A DNA stretch of 64,000 nt. Source: Rotaria sordida. Taxonomy: Eukaryota > Rotifera > Eurotatoria > Philodinida > Philodinidae. Both the position numbers and the translations under genes were made by a program. Of this stretch, positions 1 to 14,229 are shown piece after piece (position 1 is the stretch's first letter; every line of letters begins with the position of its first letter). Below the pieces are notes generated by a model. It was given only the letters and a program-made list of their open reading frames with translations. It was not told the DNA's origin and did no database searches. The stretch covers positions 1 through 64,000 of the forward strand of contig CAJNOL010001440.1 in NCBI GenBank assembly GCA_905250125.1. Direction: 5' to 3'.

Positions 1-3000
1 TTTTTTCTTTTTTAGAGAAATTTTTGTGCACCATTCTATGCAGATTTGTTCGCTGATTCGAAATATACCATTACTTTCAAATAAAAACGAAATTTTAAGT
101 GAAAAAGGACCAAAAAAGAAGCTTTGGATTTTAAGATCATCGTAAGCATTTTTTTAGTATTTTGCCTACAACTTTTTTCGGCCCAAATATTTTGTCCGAA
201 TTTTTTCATATTTCTATTACTCTCATTACCAGCAAGTTTTTCTATAAATATCTCATTGGAACACGCCCTTTTCTGATTTCTGTGAGTCTATATGTAAAAA
301 CAAGATTGTTTGACGATGTGACATTTTCGCTAGGATTTCTGCTCTTAGGTTACACTGAGTTGTGATATTTCAATTTGAAATATAGGGTTTTTTTGTAGAA
401 AATTTAAAGCTCTATCGAATGCTATATAAATGATATTCCCAGGCATCGTTGATGGATTTCTACGTAAGCATTTAGTACGAGCAGATACAAATAGTGCTTA
501 ATAACTTTGTTTCAAACTGTTCTGACCCTCTACAATTTTTTTTTGAAAAATAAAATATATAGAAAGATAGGCCTTTCATTTCTCTACAAAACCCATATTA
601 ACTGAACTTCAATATCGAAAATTTTCTTAACCGACGGTATCCTTTAGAACTCACAATGAGAGGAGTTCCTATAAATCATAACTCCTCTTCAACTCAAGCG
701 AACGAGACCGGACTAGTCTCACTGACCTACAATTCTAAAGTAGTATATGCACTAATAATTTCACATGTACATCAGTATTGTTTTCCTCATGTGCTAGATC
801 ACTTCATCATCTTGAAAATTACAAACAATCACTCTTTTTAATTATGCTAGTCATTCTTAGGTATGTGAATATGTTAAAATATGACCACAGTATTTGTCAC
901 TTCTAAATCTATATAAATAAATAACAGTTCAGAACAATAAGGATTATCCTTGATTGTCAAGGTAGACACATATCAGTCGGATATCACCCAGTAAAAAATC
1001 ATAATTGGATCCGATTCAACTTTTTTTCATGCTTCATACTCAAATTGTCTCAGCAGATTGTACACGGATTGGGTGTTGAATATCCGAATCGACTGCAATA
1101 CTTCAATGCAAAACCAGAATCTGAACACAGTTTTTGTTTTCTTTATTGTGATGTTGCAATTGTATATATTTCCTTACGTAACAGAAAATTAAGGTTAAAC
1201 TAAATGATGATTATTTAATAATTCTAATCAACTGCATGAGTATATGATTATTTTATGATGATAGAATCTTTACTCATCGTTGTTTATTCCTAGAGAACAT
1301 TTCTCTAAGATAAAATTAAAAAATGATTGAAATAAACATCATTTTGTACTTGTATAATAAAATATTTTGTATCTTTTTCTTATTCAGAATTATATATCAC
1401 AATGCTTTGAACCATTGGAATAAATCACCGATAAATAAGAGTGATCAAATAATGTTCTCACAATAGTATTATTTAGTATAATTGAATTGAAAAATGTAAT
1501 ATATTCTTTATTGATATATACCATCCAAACAAATGACTGAATATAAGATTCCTCTAAACTGTGTTTTTTTTAACTAACATTCTCTCAATCGTAAATGAAT
1601 TATTGAAATCAAAATATGTGAATGATTTGACATCTCTAAAACATCAAGTAGCGGCATCTATAATCGATTAATCTGTTTGTTAATTCTAGCAACCTATATC
1701 CTTTTTTTGACTGTTTAGTATAATTAACTTGGTATTTTTTCTTGTCTCGTTATTTTTTTGATTGACAAGCAGCCGGCTAGTTAACGTTTACTTCCAATAA
1801 TACTGTTATACTTATTACGAAGTTTCTACAAGCGCAATATTCATGTTTAATAATAAGTACCATATAAAGTAATGTGACTGAATCGTAATTTTTTTTTCTT
1901 ACTTTGACGATTATCAATTTCAATAATCGAACCATTATCTAGATGAAATAAAAAATCATACTGTTTAAAATAAATAACTTCGTCAATACAAATTATGGTA
2001 TTTTTTCATTATGACTCAATCTACATATTACATGTGTTGAATGATTTCTATTCTCTCTAAAAAAAAAAAAAGAGAATTATATTATATTTTTCTTTCATTT
2101 TAGATAATAGATACATAATCTCAATAACAAAATAAAAAAACAAATGGTATGTTTTAATAATTGAATAATTTTATTAACTAAGGAAGAAAAAAAATATAGA
2201 AATGAACAGAGCATAAAAATGTCTGAAAAAATAATTATTTTGTTTTTGATTGATTTAATAAATTGTATTCTTGAAGACTGTAGTACCTAGAGTCCGTTGG
2301 GTTGATCCCGGATGTGACCGACAAGAGAGTCTCTTCAGTTGTCTCCTTTCAATTTCAATGTTATTTTTTGCCTACAGATACTACATAGTGTTCTAATAAC
2401 AACCATAAAAGAATTTGGGTTCCTATTGAAATTTGACTTAGCTATCGAACTTTTTTCTAAAGATCCTAAATTTTCGGAAAATTCCTATTATTGAAGTTCA
2501 GTGTGAAATTTTGCGCATATAGGCCACTGAAATAGACTAGATATGCAGAGTGTATTGGTAACAGAATACAAATAATCGATAAGAAGTATCTCGCATCTTC
2601 GAAGACTCAGACTAAATAGTTTCGCTGACATAAGGAATATATTCCGGATTCAAAAAAGTCGAATCTAACAGATTCTAGTCGAGACGAAAATATTGAAATA
2701 GAACTTTTGAAGCCAAGTTGTGATCGTTTTACTGAATTTTTCAGCCAAAAAGAATATTATTGTGTTGAAATATCAAATTTCCAAAAAAGACTCGTTTATC
2801 ACAGGCATAATACAAAAATCGAGTTATTTGGAAATTCAATACCTCGATAAAAAAAACCATCCTTTTCTGCTGAAACTTTCAAGATATATCTATGAATTAT
2901 TAGTGTTATCTATAGGCAGAATTTTACATTGAAATTCTGTTTTTTTGATTTTTCGGTAAATATTTAAACATAAGTAGAGAATTCAGTAAAACAATCATAA

Positions 3001-3203
3001 TTCTGCTCCAAAGATCCATGAAGACGAATCTTTTGAAAGTTTCCCTAGTCTTACCAACACGTTCTCGTAAGTCCAATATGAGCACTGATCAATCCTAAGA
3101 TTAAAGAACGATGACCTATAGCCGCATTCTTCTAATCACGCTTTTCTCTAAATGGAACACAAAACTCAAAGATTTCATAGTGAATATTTATTTTTTATTA
3201 TAG
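1..3203. other. Non-coding AT-rich stretch
   Basis: I find no exon with convincing codon usage or family similarity on either strand. Short open frames around 162-365, 656-841 and 2720-2932 have no gene-like features. An acceptor-like tract (ttttttattatag) at 3189-3203 marks the start of the next exon, so part of this region is probably intron of a gene that begins outside the window. Confidence 0.6.
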
Positions 3204-3500
3204 GCTCAAAACAATTCATCCATATTATATGATGTTAGTACATGTCTTCGCGATGCTATGGATAGTATGTTCAATAATGGTCATAATATAATCATATCAA
3301 ATGATAATGACAAGAATTTTGACATATCTAACAATGATGAACTTTCACCAACAAATACTTTAAAGTTAATGATGAATAAAAGAAAACTAGATTCACCTGT
3401 TATTATTAATGATGTAGAAAAATGTCAAGACAATGGACATGATTATGTTAAACGCATGTGTACAATGAATGATAATCAACAATATAAACAAAAAGAATGA
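3204..3500 (+). CDS. 3'-terminal exon of an unidentified gene (partial)
   Basis: The open frame starts directly after a good splice acceptor ending at 3203 and runs about 98 codons to a TGA. The peptide begins AQNNSSILYDVS and is rich in Asn, Asp and Lys, with the AT-favouring codon use of the real genes nearby. It has no recognisable domain, signal peptide or membrane segment. An internal ATG at 3258 could be taken as a start, but the frame is open back to the acceptor. Candidate poly(A) signals (AATAAA-type) occur around 3627-3645. No upstream exon was found in the window, so I read this as the last exon of a gene entering from the left. It could also be a chance frame. Confidence 0.4.
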   Translation, partial: AQNNSSILYDVSTCLRDAMDSMFNNGHNIIISNDNDKNFDISNNDELSPTNTLKLMMNKRKLDSPVIINDVEKCQDNGHDYVKRMCTMNDNQQYKQKE

Positions 3501-6500
3501 ATTTTAAATATAGAATATGTGTCAGATTAATGCTGTCTTTGTGTACTTTGCATCTATTTATTAATTTTTGTGTAAATGTTAATAATAATCCTAGCTTTGT
3601 TTTGCAAAATTTGTCTACATGTTGGTAAAATAAAAAATAAAAATGATCTGAATATTCTTTAGTTCGTATTGTCATGCAAGGTGTCACCAAAGTCTGTTGG
3701 TAAACAAGATTTGGATAAGTTTTAAATAATTCAAGCAATTTATATATATGATTTTTGTATTTTTGAAAAATTTTATTTCATAGAATTTCGTTTAGAAGAA
3801 ATGCTCAAAATGCTTTGTCTTCTAACTGTTATATCGAACTAGTGATTGGAAAGTTTTTGGACAAGATGTTTTTGAATATGGCTTTAGAAATTTTGTCTGA
3901 ATTTTTGAAATACTAAAAAAATTAGTTTGAATAGAAAATTTTTGTACTTTTTATTATAGCGATTCGAAACTAAAAAGTTGAGATTTTTATTTATATGTCA
4001 ACTTGTCTATCAGAAGCTGCTCTATTGAATGCACTAGTTTTTGTCTTTCGAGAAGAAATCTTAATTTTTGTTTTTTCGAAATACTCATTTTTGAAAAATC
4101 GACAACTGTTTTATGTTGAAAGAATCTCTTTAAAAAATGCTTGGATAAAACTGGCAGTTTAGTTCAATACAACATTTTATAAAAAAGTATTCGCTCTACA
4201 AAATGATTTACTCCGAGAACTTTTAGCATGTTCGAAAAGGAACTTATAGGGTAAACATAAATCTGTTGGGTCACCATTAAAAGTAATGTTTCAGGTCTTT
4301 CAAAAATCTCCTCGCTACTCTTAAACTAAATTAGACACAACATTTCTAAGCCCATAATCAGATTCTGATCGCGACCTATACTGAAATGCTTTCAAGCAGA
4401 CCAAAATGAGCAAACATGTTCACTGGAAATGTCCGTCCGCAAGTTCCATCCAAACTAATTTTTTGAGCTTTTAAAAGATTAAGACAAAATTTCTAAGTCT
4501 ATATTCGAAAAAAGCAAAAAAACGTCTGATCCTAAATAATAGCTTTTGATTCGTCGGAAAAACTTTTTGATAATCTGTTAAATCAGAGTAGGAAGCTGGG
4601 AGAATCTTTTGATTGACGCTTTGTTCCACTTCAAGAAAAAATTAATTTTTGGATTGAAACTTTGATTTTCAATACTTCATTGTAGCTGCTGATATTGATG
4701 AATGTATGTGAAGTAGTAAACAAGATGCTATCAAAAGAGGAAGAAACTAATTTTTTGCTGCTAGAAATAATTTTGAAATCATTGAAATTAATAAAAATTA
4801 AAGAAATTACTTAAAAACATTTGTAATGCGTTATAAACTTCTAATAATACTTTAAGTTTTTCAATTCTAGCGTGAGTAAAAAAATAATTAAAGACGAGTT
4901 CACCAATCAAAATGTATAATTTTATAATAATTAATCGTGATTTCACCATGGGAAAACGTAGTTAGAAAAAAGAGCATGATCTCAATATATAGAAAATTTA
5001 GATTTTGCTTCATTTATAGTCATAAAAGTTCTAATTAACAATACAAAAGATACTTCTGATTTTTCAACGTACTTGAAGCTGCTAGAAATCAAATTGTTAC
5101 CCTCTGATAATTGCTTACTACTTTAAATATTTTATAGTAATTATCGTTTAAATATGTTCTTAATACGGATACTTTCATTATAAAGTTTCCATGCAGAATA
5201 AGGCATGAAGATTTAGCTCTAATTCCGTTGTAACGAAAACAGTGTCCAATCCATTTCGAGTTTTGTTCGTAATACTATTGAATAAAACTAACAAGAACAT
5301 GAAACTTAAGATTTAGATGGATTTATCTTTTCGTAACTTTTTTATTAGATCAACAAATAAAATACAATTACATTTTTCGTCTTCCCTCAGAGAAAGTTTT
5401 CAACTAATTAAGCGCTTTCTCACTGAAAACCAGTGGATTATTGATTATCAACCATGCTAATCTCAAATATGACTATAAGAAATTCTGTTAGGTCCTTATA
5501 TATTGATTGTCCAGAAAGCTGACTTTTCGCCAAAAACCTTTCTGATCAGTTCAGATTACTGAGTATATCTAAGTGCTTAGTACAAATCGTTTCTGTTGCA
5601 GAAAATACAGCTATTTTAATACATACAAACTGTATGTATTAAAATATACAGTATATCAGACTAGTACAGTTTTCGAAGTGATAAAATAAAGAATAAAATT
5701 AGATTTATCGCTTCCTATGACATGTATTGTTTATATCATCATTAGGGAAGAAGAAGTTATGTATTGAAGATGTATTCTGACAATACAAATAAGTTTTTTC
5801 AGTTTGAGGATGTTACATGAATCTAACAACTTGGTAGAATAGTAATTCTAAATGCAAATATTTTGAGAAAATTTCAGAGTGCGCATATCAACTATAAAAA
5901 TTGTTTTATTTATTCAGCATTTCTTTTAAACAATATGCTATAAATTTATAATATTCAGAGTTTATAAATTTCACACTTTGGCTCCTCATATATAGTTTTT
6001 GTTTGATTCTTCTAAGAAGAGAGAAAGTCTCCCAAATCTACAGAAAAGTAATGTTCTTGCTAATAGTTATGTAGTATTTTATCTACTGTTCATCCTGGAT
6101 ACATACAAAAATGTTTTACAACAATCGCCTTCCGTAGCATCTGGTTTTAACATAATAAATTCTACACCTGTTTCTAAGATTTTTAATTTGTAACTACGTT
6201 GTAATGCACTAAAACTTCGTTGACATTCATTAGATCTAATTGATGAAGTTATTTGAAATTTGAATATAATTTAAACCATTCACATATGAGATATTGAGCT
6301 AGATTTCGTACATAGTATTTTGTGGTATCAATTAAATGATTTTTAGATATATTGATGATCACATTATACTTTTAACATTTGTTTTATCTTTTGTCTTTTT
6401 AATATATTACTCTTCACAATATGACCTGATTCAGTTTGTCTTTGAAAGAAAATAACTACTTATCTGTAAAAAAAAAAAGAAAAAGTTGTTAGTATAATCC

Positions 6501-7430
6501 TTGAGGGATTAAAATCTGAAAAACGATGTAGCTACTGTTGTTATCAAAATCTTTAAAGAAACTGAAAAACTAGTTGTCCAAAAATTATCGTGAAAATTAA
6601 TATCTGACAAAATTATTAAACTGTCCGACAAACAAATCAAATATATTTTCTAAATCATCAAGGCGAGCTCTATACAATAATAAAAAATATTTTTTAATTT
6701 GCACGTTTAATGTCTCAGAAAAAAATACGATATTTTTTCTATAGTGTCATCCGAACAGGTAGATCCATAAAACGATCAATCCACTCACATTCAACGTCCA
6801 AACTTTTTCCAATTTTTTCAGAAAGCTCTTCTATCTCTTGTTTCTTACTCCTATTATCGCAAATATCCGTGGATTGCACACAAAATATATTCAAAATCAG
6901 TTCATTAAACTTCGTCAAATGATATATAAGACAAAATAATTTTGAAGGAAAAAAATTTTCTCAAAAAAAAAAAATGACAGCAAGAATCATTTCTGAGCAA
7001 GAAAGTCGCATGTCCATCTGTCATGTGAAACATGCATACTATTGGGAGAGTGCAAATTTCTATTCCTTTTAGATTATGTTTCACAAAATTCGAAATAAAA
7101 CTTTGCTTTTACATAATTAGTTCATCCCACTGAAAGATTAAAAATATTGCCTATCCACAATAAAAAATTTCTAGGAAGAAAGGAAGCACGTAAGAAAACA
7201 TTTTGAAGAAGGAAATTATCCTGCTTCCCCTCCTAATTTTATGACTTCCTCTCATAGAATCACACTGACAAGTTGTATTATTTTGTGTTACATGTAGCAT
7301 TTATGTTGCTCTATAAAAAATAATATGTACCGTTTTATATATTTTTTTTACTACTAAAACACATATACATTGACAAGACAAAAAGAAAAAGATGAAACTA
7401 TATTTCACAGCAAACTATTTCTTTTTTTTT
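3501..7430. other. Intergenic AT-rich DNA
   Basis: No supported gene. It contains several short open frames without coding character and a perfect 14-bp hairpin at 5613-5645, listed separately. Confidence 0.6.
5613..5645. repeat. Perfect 14-bp inverted repeat (hairpin)
   Basis: The arm ATTTTAATACATAC (5613-5626) is followed by a 5-nt loop and its exact reverse complement (5632-5645). It lies in intergenic DNA with no gene nearby that it could terminate. In AT-rich DNA some palindromes arise by chance, but 14 perfect pairs with a 5-nt loop is notable. Confidence 0.7.
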
Positions 7431-8631
7431 CTAAATATCTGTTGATGTTGATTTTCCAGTCATAGTCATATTGTTATCATTTGGATTTGTTGGTGTAAAT
7501 AAAAATGGATCCATTGATGTTTTAGTTAAATCCAAATGTTTTTGAAAAAATGAAAATATATCAACCGGTATTGGAAAAATTATTGTTGAATTTTGTTCTG
7601 TTGCTATACTATTCAACGTTTGTAAATAACGTAATTGCATAGCACATGGTGATTGAGCAAGAATATCAGCTGCATCTTTTAATGCACGTGATGATTTAAA
7701 TTCTCCTTCACTTACAATAATCTAGCAAAAAAAAAAAAAAAAAAACATTTTTCTTTAATTGAAAATTATTCTTTTTGTCTTTTACTTTTGCTCTTGCTTC
7801 TCGAGCTGCTTCAGCTTCAGCAGCCATAATACGTTGAAGACTTTTTGGTAATCGAACATCTTTAATTTCAACTCTTTCAACTTTAATACCCCAACCTTCA
7901 GTTGCATCATCTAAACATTCACGCATTAAATTCGATACAGCACCACGATCACATAATATTTCTGATAATAAACGTGTACCAAGAACATTTCGTAATGATG
8001 TTTGTGCTAAAAGATGTGTTGATTCTTGTGCATTTTCAACATTAGCAATAGAAACTGTTGGATTAAATATACGATAATAAACAACAGCATCAACAGCAAC
8101 TGTAACGCTATCACGTGTTAAAACTTCTTGTGGTGGAACATCAAATGAAACTGTACGGATATCAATAAGATGCATTGTATCAATACATGGTAACATAAAA
8201 CACATACCAGGACCACGAGCTGATGTACGACTTAAACGACCCAAACGAAATATAACAGCACGTTCATATTCTTGAATAACTTTAAGTGTAAGAAATAGAG
8301 AAAATGGAAAAAATAAAACAAATGTACACCATGCACATATAATTAATATTAATTCACATAATGTACGATTTGCATCAAAAATTTCTTCACCAATTATATA
8401 TGGTACATCATATTTATCCCATAAACGACGAAGACTTTGTCGATTTGCTTTTAATAAAACGTCATCACGACGACGATTATCATCAAATATAGCAGCTATA
8501 GATGATTTACGACGATCAATACGTGATGTTCCTGTACTTGTTGATACGACTGGTGAAGCAAATGGTTGTTGTTCATCATTATCATTGAATGATGTTATAT
8601 CAGTTGGTGATTCTCGTCGTGGAGGACCCAT
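7431..8631 (-). CDS. Stomatin/MEC-2/podocin-family membrane protein
   Basis: Two exons (8631-7786 and 7721-7431) are joined over a 64-nt GT-AG intron in phase 0, giving 378 aa. The order is: basic N-terminal tail; a hydrophobic hairpin at about residues 91-116 with the conserved proline (FFPF) that bends it at the inner membrane face; then the SPFH/band-7 domain starting EYERAVIFRLGRL (about 121-133). The hallmark LTRDSVTV lies at 171-178. The helical EARAK/SEGE segment spans the splice and is followed by the C-terminal oligomerisation motif LQRYLQT-like (MQLRYLQTLNSIA). Stomatins sit in cholesterol-rich membrane and tune ion channels, including mechanosensitive and acid-sensing ones. The start is the ATG at 8631, preceded by a stop-rich leader. 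The gene appears intact, and the family call is very secure; which paralogue it is remains open. Confidence 0.95.
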
Positions 8632-11600
8632 CTATTAATAATCTAGAAATATATGTATACACTTTATAAACGACATGATTGAGAGTAAAAATTTTTCAGC
8701 AGAATGTCAAACGAAAGAAATTAATTCTATGATAAATAAAAAGAAATATTCTGTATACTTTTATTTAATATTTTTGAAACCGGAGATATATATATATATA
8801 TAGAAGTTTTCCATGTTGAAACAATTCAAATCTATTGATGCATACTATTTATCATTAATCTAACTGACATTGGTCTATGATTCGATACAAGTAACTTACA
8901 TATGCGTCGTATATCAGTCTTTGTAAGATCAATAGATTTGATTAGAAATAAAAAAAAACGAATTTATTTTAACCAATTCCATGACGATCAATTTTATCTT
9001 ATATTAGAGAAATTTCTCATAATAGAAGCAAAAACAAATTGCTTTTAGGATATGGCTAAGATGTCAACTTGTCATTCATAATTTTGCTATAAGAAAATTG
9101 TATGACACATGTTTATCTCATTATATTTCATCTGACTCTACAAGAATAACAAAACATTTTAATAGAATGATTGTTACAATAAATATTCGACACATTGAAG
9201 ATAGATCATAAGATATTTATCGAATTAGAAAATATTCTTCGTCGATCTTTTGAATAAAACTGAACTATTCATATTTATTTAAGAGTACTTTCTTTTCCGA
9301 ATTTTGTCAAGAACGGCTAGACCAAAAGTTATGAAATTTTCAGGGTAGAAAGATCTCGATTAGTAGAGTAAAAGTTGTCATAGACTCAGAATTTCCAGCT
9401 GCTTCCTTCTATGAGATATAGAGAGCACAAATGCCAAAAATGGCCTGAAATTTTCCCTCTTGCAAATAGCCAAAACTAATTATTTCTGGTTGAATTCTTT
9501 TTGTAGCAATTAGGACCAAATCGAGGTGTATATAGATTTTTGTTTTCTTTGAAAAATATTGTTACCTTCGTTTAGAAGAACTGAAATACAAGAAGCCCTA
9601 TCAAAAAAAACATGTTTTTTTCTCCCTAGGGCAAATTTTGTAAGATCTACCAAAAATCATCAGATCATTATTTCAAGAAAAGAAAAAAAAAATATACACC
9701 TCGATTTGATTCTAGTTACCACACAAAAAAAAATTTCAGCTCAATCAGTCGAAGCGTCTAGGAGAAAAAGCGAGGGAACACTTCAATTTTTCTCTAAAAA
9801 AAAAAAAAAAAGTTGATTTTGAGAAAAACATGAAACAATGTAAAATGACATTTTTCTCGGTATGTCATTTTTTTTATGCATAGCTATCAATTAATGTAGT
9901 TGCAAAGCGACTAAGAGGATGCATCGCTGATTCACATAACACTTTTTGATGATGAAATAATAACTATATTAGTATAGATCATTTACAACACGACAGAGTT
10001 GTGGAATGTGATCTTTTTTTTTTGTAGAGGAAATATCGAAAGTTTGGTTTTTTTTTAAGGATCTAAATAAAACATAAAAGCTTTTTGGTCATATGCCATT
10101 CGATGGAGGATTCTTGAATGTCTTCTTTTAGATACCAACAAATCGAAATCGACAAAACAAAAATGAATTTTTGAGGTCGCGAAAGGAGGGAGAGATGCCC
10201 TTAAGTCAATCAATATAAATAATCTCTGGAAAACAAAATAATAATTGTCTAAAGGCAACAAGTCTAAACTAAAACATCAACTATCAATTATACCAATCAT
10301 AATAATCAAATAATCATTTTATTACTGATCATATCTATTGAAGTTTATTATCATAAGATTAATCATAAAAGATCAAATCTCTAGTCGATTAATTCTTTGA
10401 AGTATAAAAAAATTACAATAGTAGGTTCTTGTTGTTGTTTTTTTTGCTTAATTATTCTTAACAACCGGAAAAGTCTTATAAATACTCACCTGTATTCAAA
10501 AGTTCAAGACAATAGATGTAACAATATGTGACAGTATGCTCTTATGAAACAATTATTTTCTCTGTTCCATCGACGGAAGCACGAGCAGATGTACTTATCT
10601 GATTAAGATCATGATTGATTGATAGATACATCCTTCCTCTCTTTCTTTTTTTCTTCGTCTCTTCTCTCTCTCTTAAGAGTCGAATAAACGAACAAGAACA
10701 CGGTCAATTAGAGTTCGTAACATCATGCTGCCGGATCTCGTATATTCTCTCGTTTTTTTTTTGCTTCTGCACAACGACAACAACATACTTAGGAGAATAT
10801 AACGACAAAATATTAGCATAAAAAAAAAAAGAGAAAAATAGACGACAATGATAATCAGTTGAGGAAGACTATTATGAATCAAAGTATTCATTAATTATAG
10901 AGAAGTTTCATCTTGATCATCATTTTTTATATGCTTGTCAAAGATATATATATATATATCTATGTTCTTTGGTGAGAAATAAAAAGACAAAAAAAAAAGA
11001 ACCTAGCAATAAAAAATAATTAATCTAGAATTAGTTATACTAGAAAAAAAATCTTAGAAAACTAGATAATTGATGTCATTTGCAGATGTGTATACGTATT
11101 TATACGTTTTAACAATAATAAATAGGCAATGTAACAGACAATAAACACATTGACAAGGTTATCAAAAGGGTGTGAGATATTCTTATCTATTGGACTACTT
11201 ACAAGAACAATATTATTATAATAACTTCCTTTTTTTGTATAGAAGACAAGTTTATAATTGAAGGTTTATATTGATAATCTTAAACAATTGCGTATAGATT
11301 GACTGGAATAGAAATAATTGTATAAATAATTAGTTTATTAGTAATTTTCGAAGTTGTCTTTTCTATTAATAATAAACAAAACAAAACAAAAAAATGTTCA
11401 TCAACTCATAGATAAATTTTTGGAAAAACTTCAAAAGAAAACTTCTTATTTAAATCTAATAAATAAATCAAAATTCGACTTTCATCAAGATAATCTTGAT
11501 TCTTTGTGATTACAAATATTAACAAATGTTATTAAATTTGTCTTATCATAAAACTAGTAATTAAGATAGCACGCATGAAAAAGATTATCCAGCTTTGAAG

Positions 11601-12355
11601 CAAGATAATAATTAAAATATTATTTTATTTTGAATTATAACTATAAAGCATACATATCTTTATGATGTATACTTGACTTATGAAATATTCTATTTATTTA
11701 TTTCCTCTATGTTTTTTTTTTCTTATAATATCTTCTAGAAATTCTTTGTTTGTTTTTGAATACTTGTTATGATTCTAATAAATTCATATGACAATTTTTG
11801 TTTATCTAGATATCTAAATAATAATAACATCAAATGAAAATCGATCAGATAGTTACAATTGAATAAATGTATCTAATATTATACTGATGAATAAGAATCA
11901 ATGAATGATAAAAGATTTATAACATATGTAGAAAATTAATCAAAAGAAAGTATTTAATATGTTAATCAAATTATTCTTATCTATTATCATAATGTTTTTT
12001 TTTTAAATAAAATTTGTTTCATATGAAGAATATTGAACATCTCTTGTATTTTTGTATATCTTTTACATATTGAATAGTTTCATATGTTTTTCCTAGAGAA
12101 CTATTAATAATTGTTTATTTGATACAACATTTGGTTAACATTTATTATTACAAAAAAAGAGATTAATTCTCCTACATGATACCATATGTCTTCTCTTGAA
12201 ATTGTCCTTTATTATATAAAGAAACAAAAAAAGAAGTATTTGAATGACATCTATCAAAAATGTTTTTTTATTGGTTAAATTAAATTTATCATTTCTTGTC
12301 TTTTGTAATTTCATATTATTTAACATTTATTTTTGAAATATACAAAGAACAATTA
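8632..12355. other. Intergenic AT-rich DNA with one foldback repeat
   Basis: No gene is supported on either strand. The only structured sequence seen is an imperfect inverted repeat at about 9485-9730 (separate entry). The remainder is low-complexity A/T with microsatellite-like TA runs near 8788 and 10941. Confidence 0.55.
9485..9730. repeat. Imperfect foldback, possible MITE remnant
   Basis: AAATCGAGGTGTATAT near 9519-9535 recurs as its reverse complement near 9693-9710. Similarity continues outward and inward in both arms (TTAGGACC versus CTAGAATC; T-rich next to A-rich tracts) for roughly 50-60 nt. No transposase fragment lies between them. Boundaries are approximate. Confidence 0.45.
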
Positions 12356-14229
12356 ATGTCATCATTATCAGATTCATTTGATCAATTTTCAACAAATTTT
12401 CGTAAAACATTTTCTCATCAACCATGTCTTGTTATTGATGTAACACAATCAAATTTACCACCATCACCATGGTCAGGAAATAATAATCATAATACACAAA
12501 TTTGTTGTCAACCATTTTTTGATTCGAATACAAATGGTGGTCGTTATGAAATAGCTTTTTATGATAATGGTTATGCTTATTATGAAGCATTAGATGGTGA
12601 ACAATTTCGAGCACGTCTTGAACGTCTTAATCCACAAATGGAATTTCAAGATTTAAAAAAAGTTTTAGAAAAAATCAAACAAATATTTGAACAATCAGTT
12701 ACAAATAGAGCTGATAATCAAATTACTGTACAACTAGTTAATGATGATGTATTAGTTGTAGAAATTAAAGGTAGATAAAATTAATGTATATATGAAAAGA
12801 ATTTCTTTGTTCTTGCAAAAATAAAACAATTGTTCTTTTTTTTTTATTAACTTAATTCCATTCGATTGAAAAGAAATTTTTTTTCCAAATATTCACTTTT
12901 TTCTCTTATAGAAACTTCTTTTTGAGTATTAAACTTTGTTTTGAGTCGTTCGATGATATACAAATATCTAAAATGACATTCTAACTTAGTCGTATATCCA
13001 ACAATTGTCTTTTATTTTAAGAGAAATTCATTGTATTCAGATGTGATTTGTTCATAGTTGATTCACATCAAGTATTATCTGTTAGGTACGATAAATTTCC
13101 TATGCTAGATAAATATTTATTTGACTTATAATTAATTGTATACTTCATATAAAAATGATACAGAAGTTTCATAATAAAAATTGTCTATCTTGTAATTTCG
13201 AATAGCAAAAAATATTTTGTACAGTAATTTCCGACGAAGGTTTTTCGTATTTTTACAAAAAAAAAAAAACATCTTTGAAGGTTGTTTTTTTCTTCGAATT
13301 CATACAATGGATATGTTTATTTTGTGTTATGAAATTACGTCTATTTTTCTATTAAGTGCCTAATCAATTGTCTGTCAAGTCAAAGGACGTCTTTTTTCTT
13401 TTGCTTCAGTATTTATCTTGCAAAGCAGATAAATAGTAGCAAGGAATGATATTTAATATAGATAAACTATAAAAAAATATTTCAATATGTTGAGCTTCTG
13501 TTAAAATATTAGAAAAAAGAGAATAATCTCATGAGTGTATGATTAATTTTGAGTTCTATTGTAATATTCAACAAAAGTAAATCATTTTCAATAAAATTTC
13601 GTTTCGAATATTTTCTTCAAGGTCTTATTAAGTCTTCAATACTCTTTAAATATATGTTTAAATGTCAACGACGTGAAGGTGAATTTTATGAAGCAAATTA
13701 TGTTCGTCAAATAGTTTATTGTCTTGCTGAACGTAAAAGTCGTGAACTTGAATTAATTAAAATCATTGAAGCTAAAGATAAAGAACTTGATGATTATCGT
13801 TCTCAAGGTACATGTCAATTACAACGTTCATGGCTTACAACACAACCATTTGATAAAGATGAATTTGATAAATCAACATCAGGACAAGTTCAACAACGGC
13901 ATGATGATGTTTTAATGCATACACTTGATTTAGCATTTGATCGTGAAGGAAAACAATTAATTGAAGAATGTTTATTAAGAAATGAATATCGTAAACAACT
14001 ACGTTCATCACAAACTAGTCATAGTTCAACAACAACTAAAACATCAAAAAAGAATATTTCAACACAAAAACGAACATCAAGTAAACAACAATCAGGTTCA
14101 AGTCAACAATTAAATGATGATATAGTTGCTGCTGAACGTCGTCGACATGAAGAACTAGAAAGAAAACTTCAAACAGATAAAGAACGTGAACAACAAATAG
14201 CTAAAAAGAAAAAGAGAAAATTCGTTTAA
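12356..14229 (+). CDS. NHEJ1: XLF/Cernunnos-type non-homologous end-joining factor
   Basis: Exon 1 (12356-12770) and exon 2 (13622-14229) join across an 851-nt GTAGAT...CTTCAAG intron and restore a GGT codon, giving 340 aa. Exon 1 reads like the XLF/XRCC4 beta-sandwich head: strand-turn-strand YEIAFYDNGYAYYEA, a helix pair, then ITVQLVNDDVLVVEI. The exon-2 start FKYMFKC matches the end of the vertebrate head (FYWNFHC in human XLF, from memory). KDKELDDYRSQG followed by TQPFDKDEF (about residues 190-215) matches human KDLEIQDYQESG followed by TEPFEENSF. After a low-complexity Ser/Gln/Lys tail the protein ends KKKKRKFV, like the C-terminal Ku-binding motif (X-KBM) of XLF. XLF bridges broken ends with XRCC4-Lig4 in the nucleus. 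An AATAAA follows at 14307. The assignment rests on hand alignment; a remote XRCC4-like paralogue is the alternative. Confidence 0.83.

Noticed and set aside
2280-2340. Possible tRNA (GGGTTGATCCC resembles a B box)
   Set aside because: No A box or acceptor stem could be drawn at the correct distance.
12356-12778. Stand-alone 140-aa gene ending at 12778
   Set aside because: Its final codons are an AAAG|GTAGAT donor, and the downstream exon completes an XLF-like protein in phase. The stand-alone reading leaves both halves without a family.
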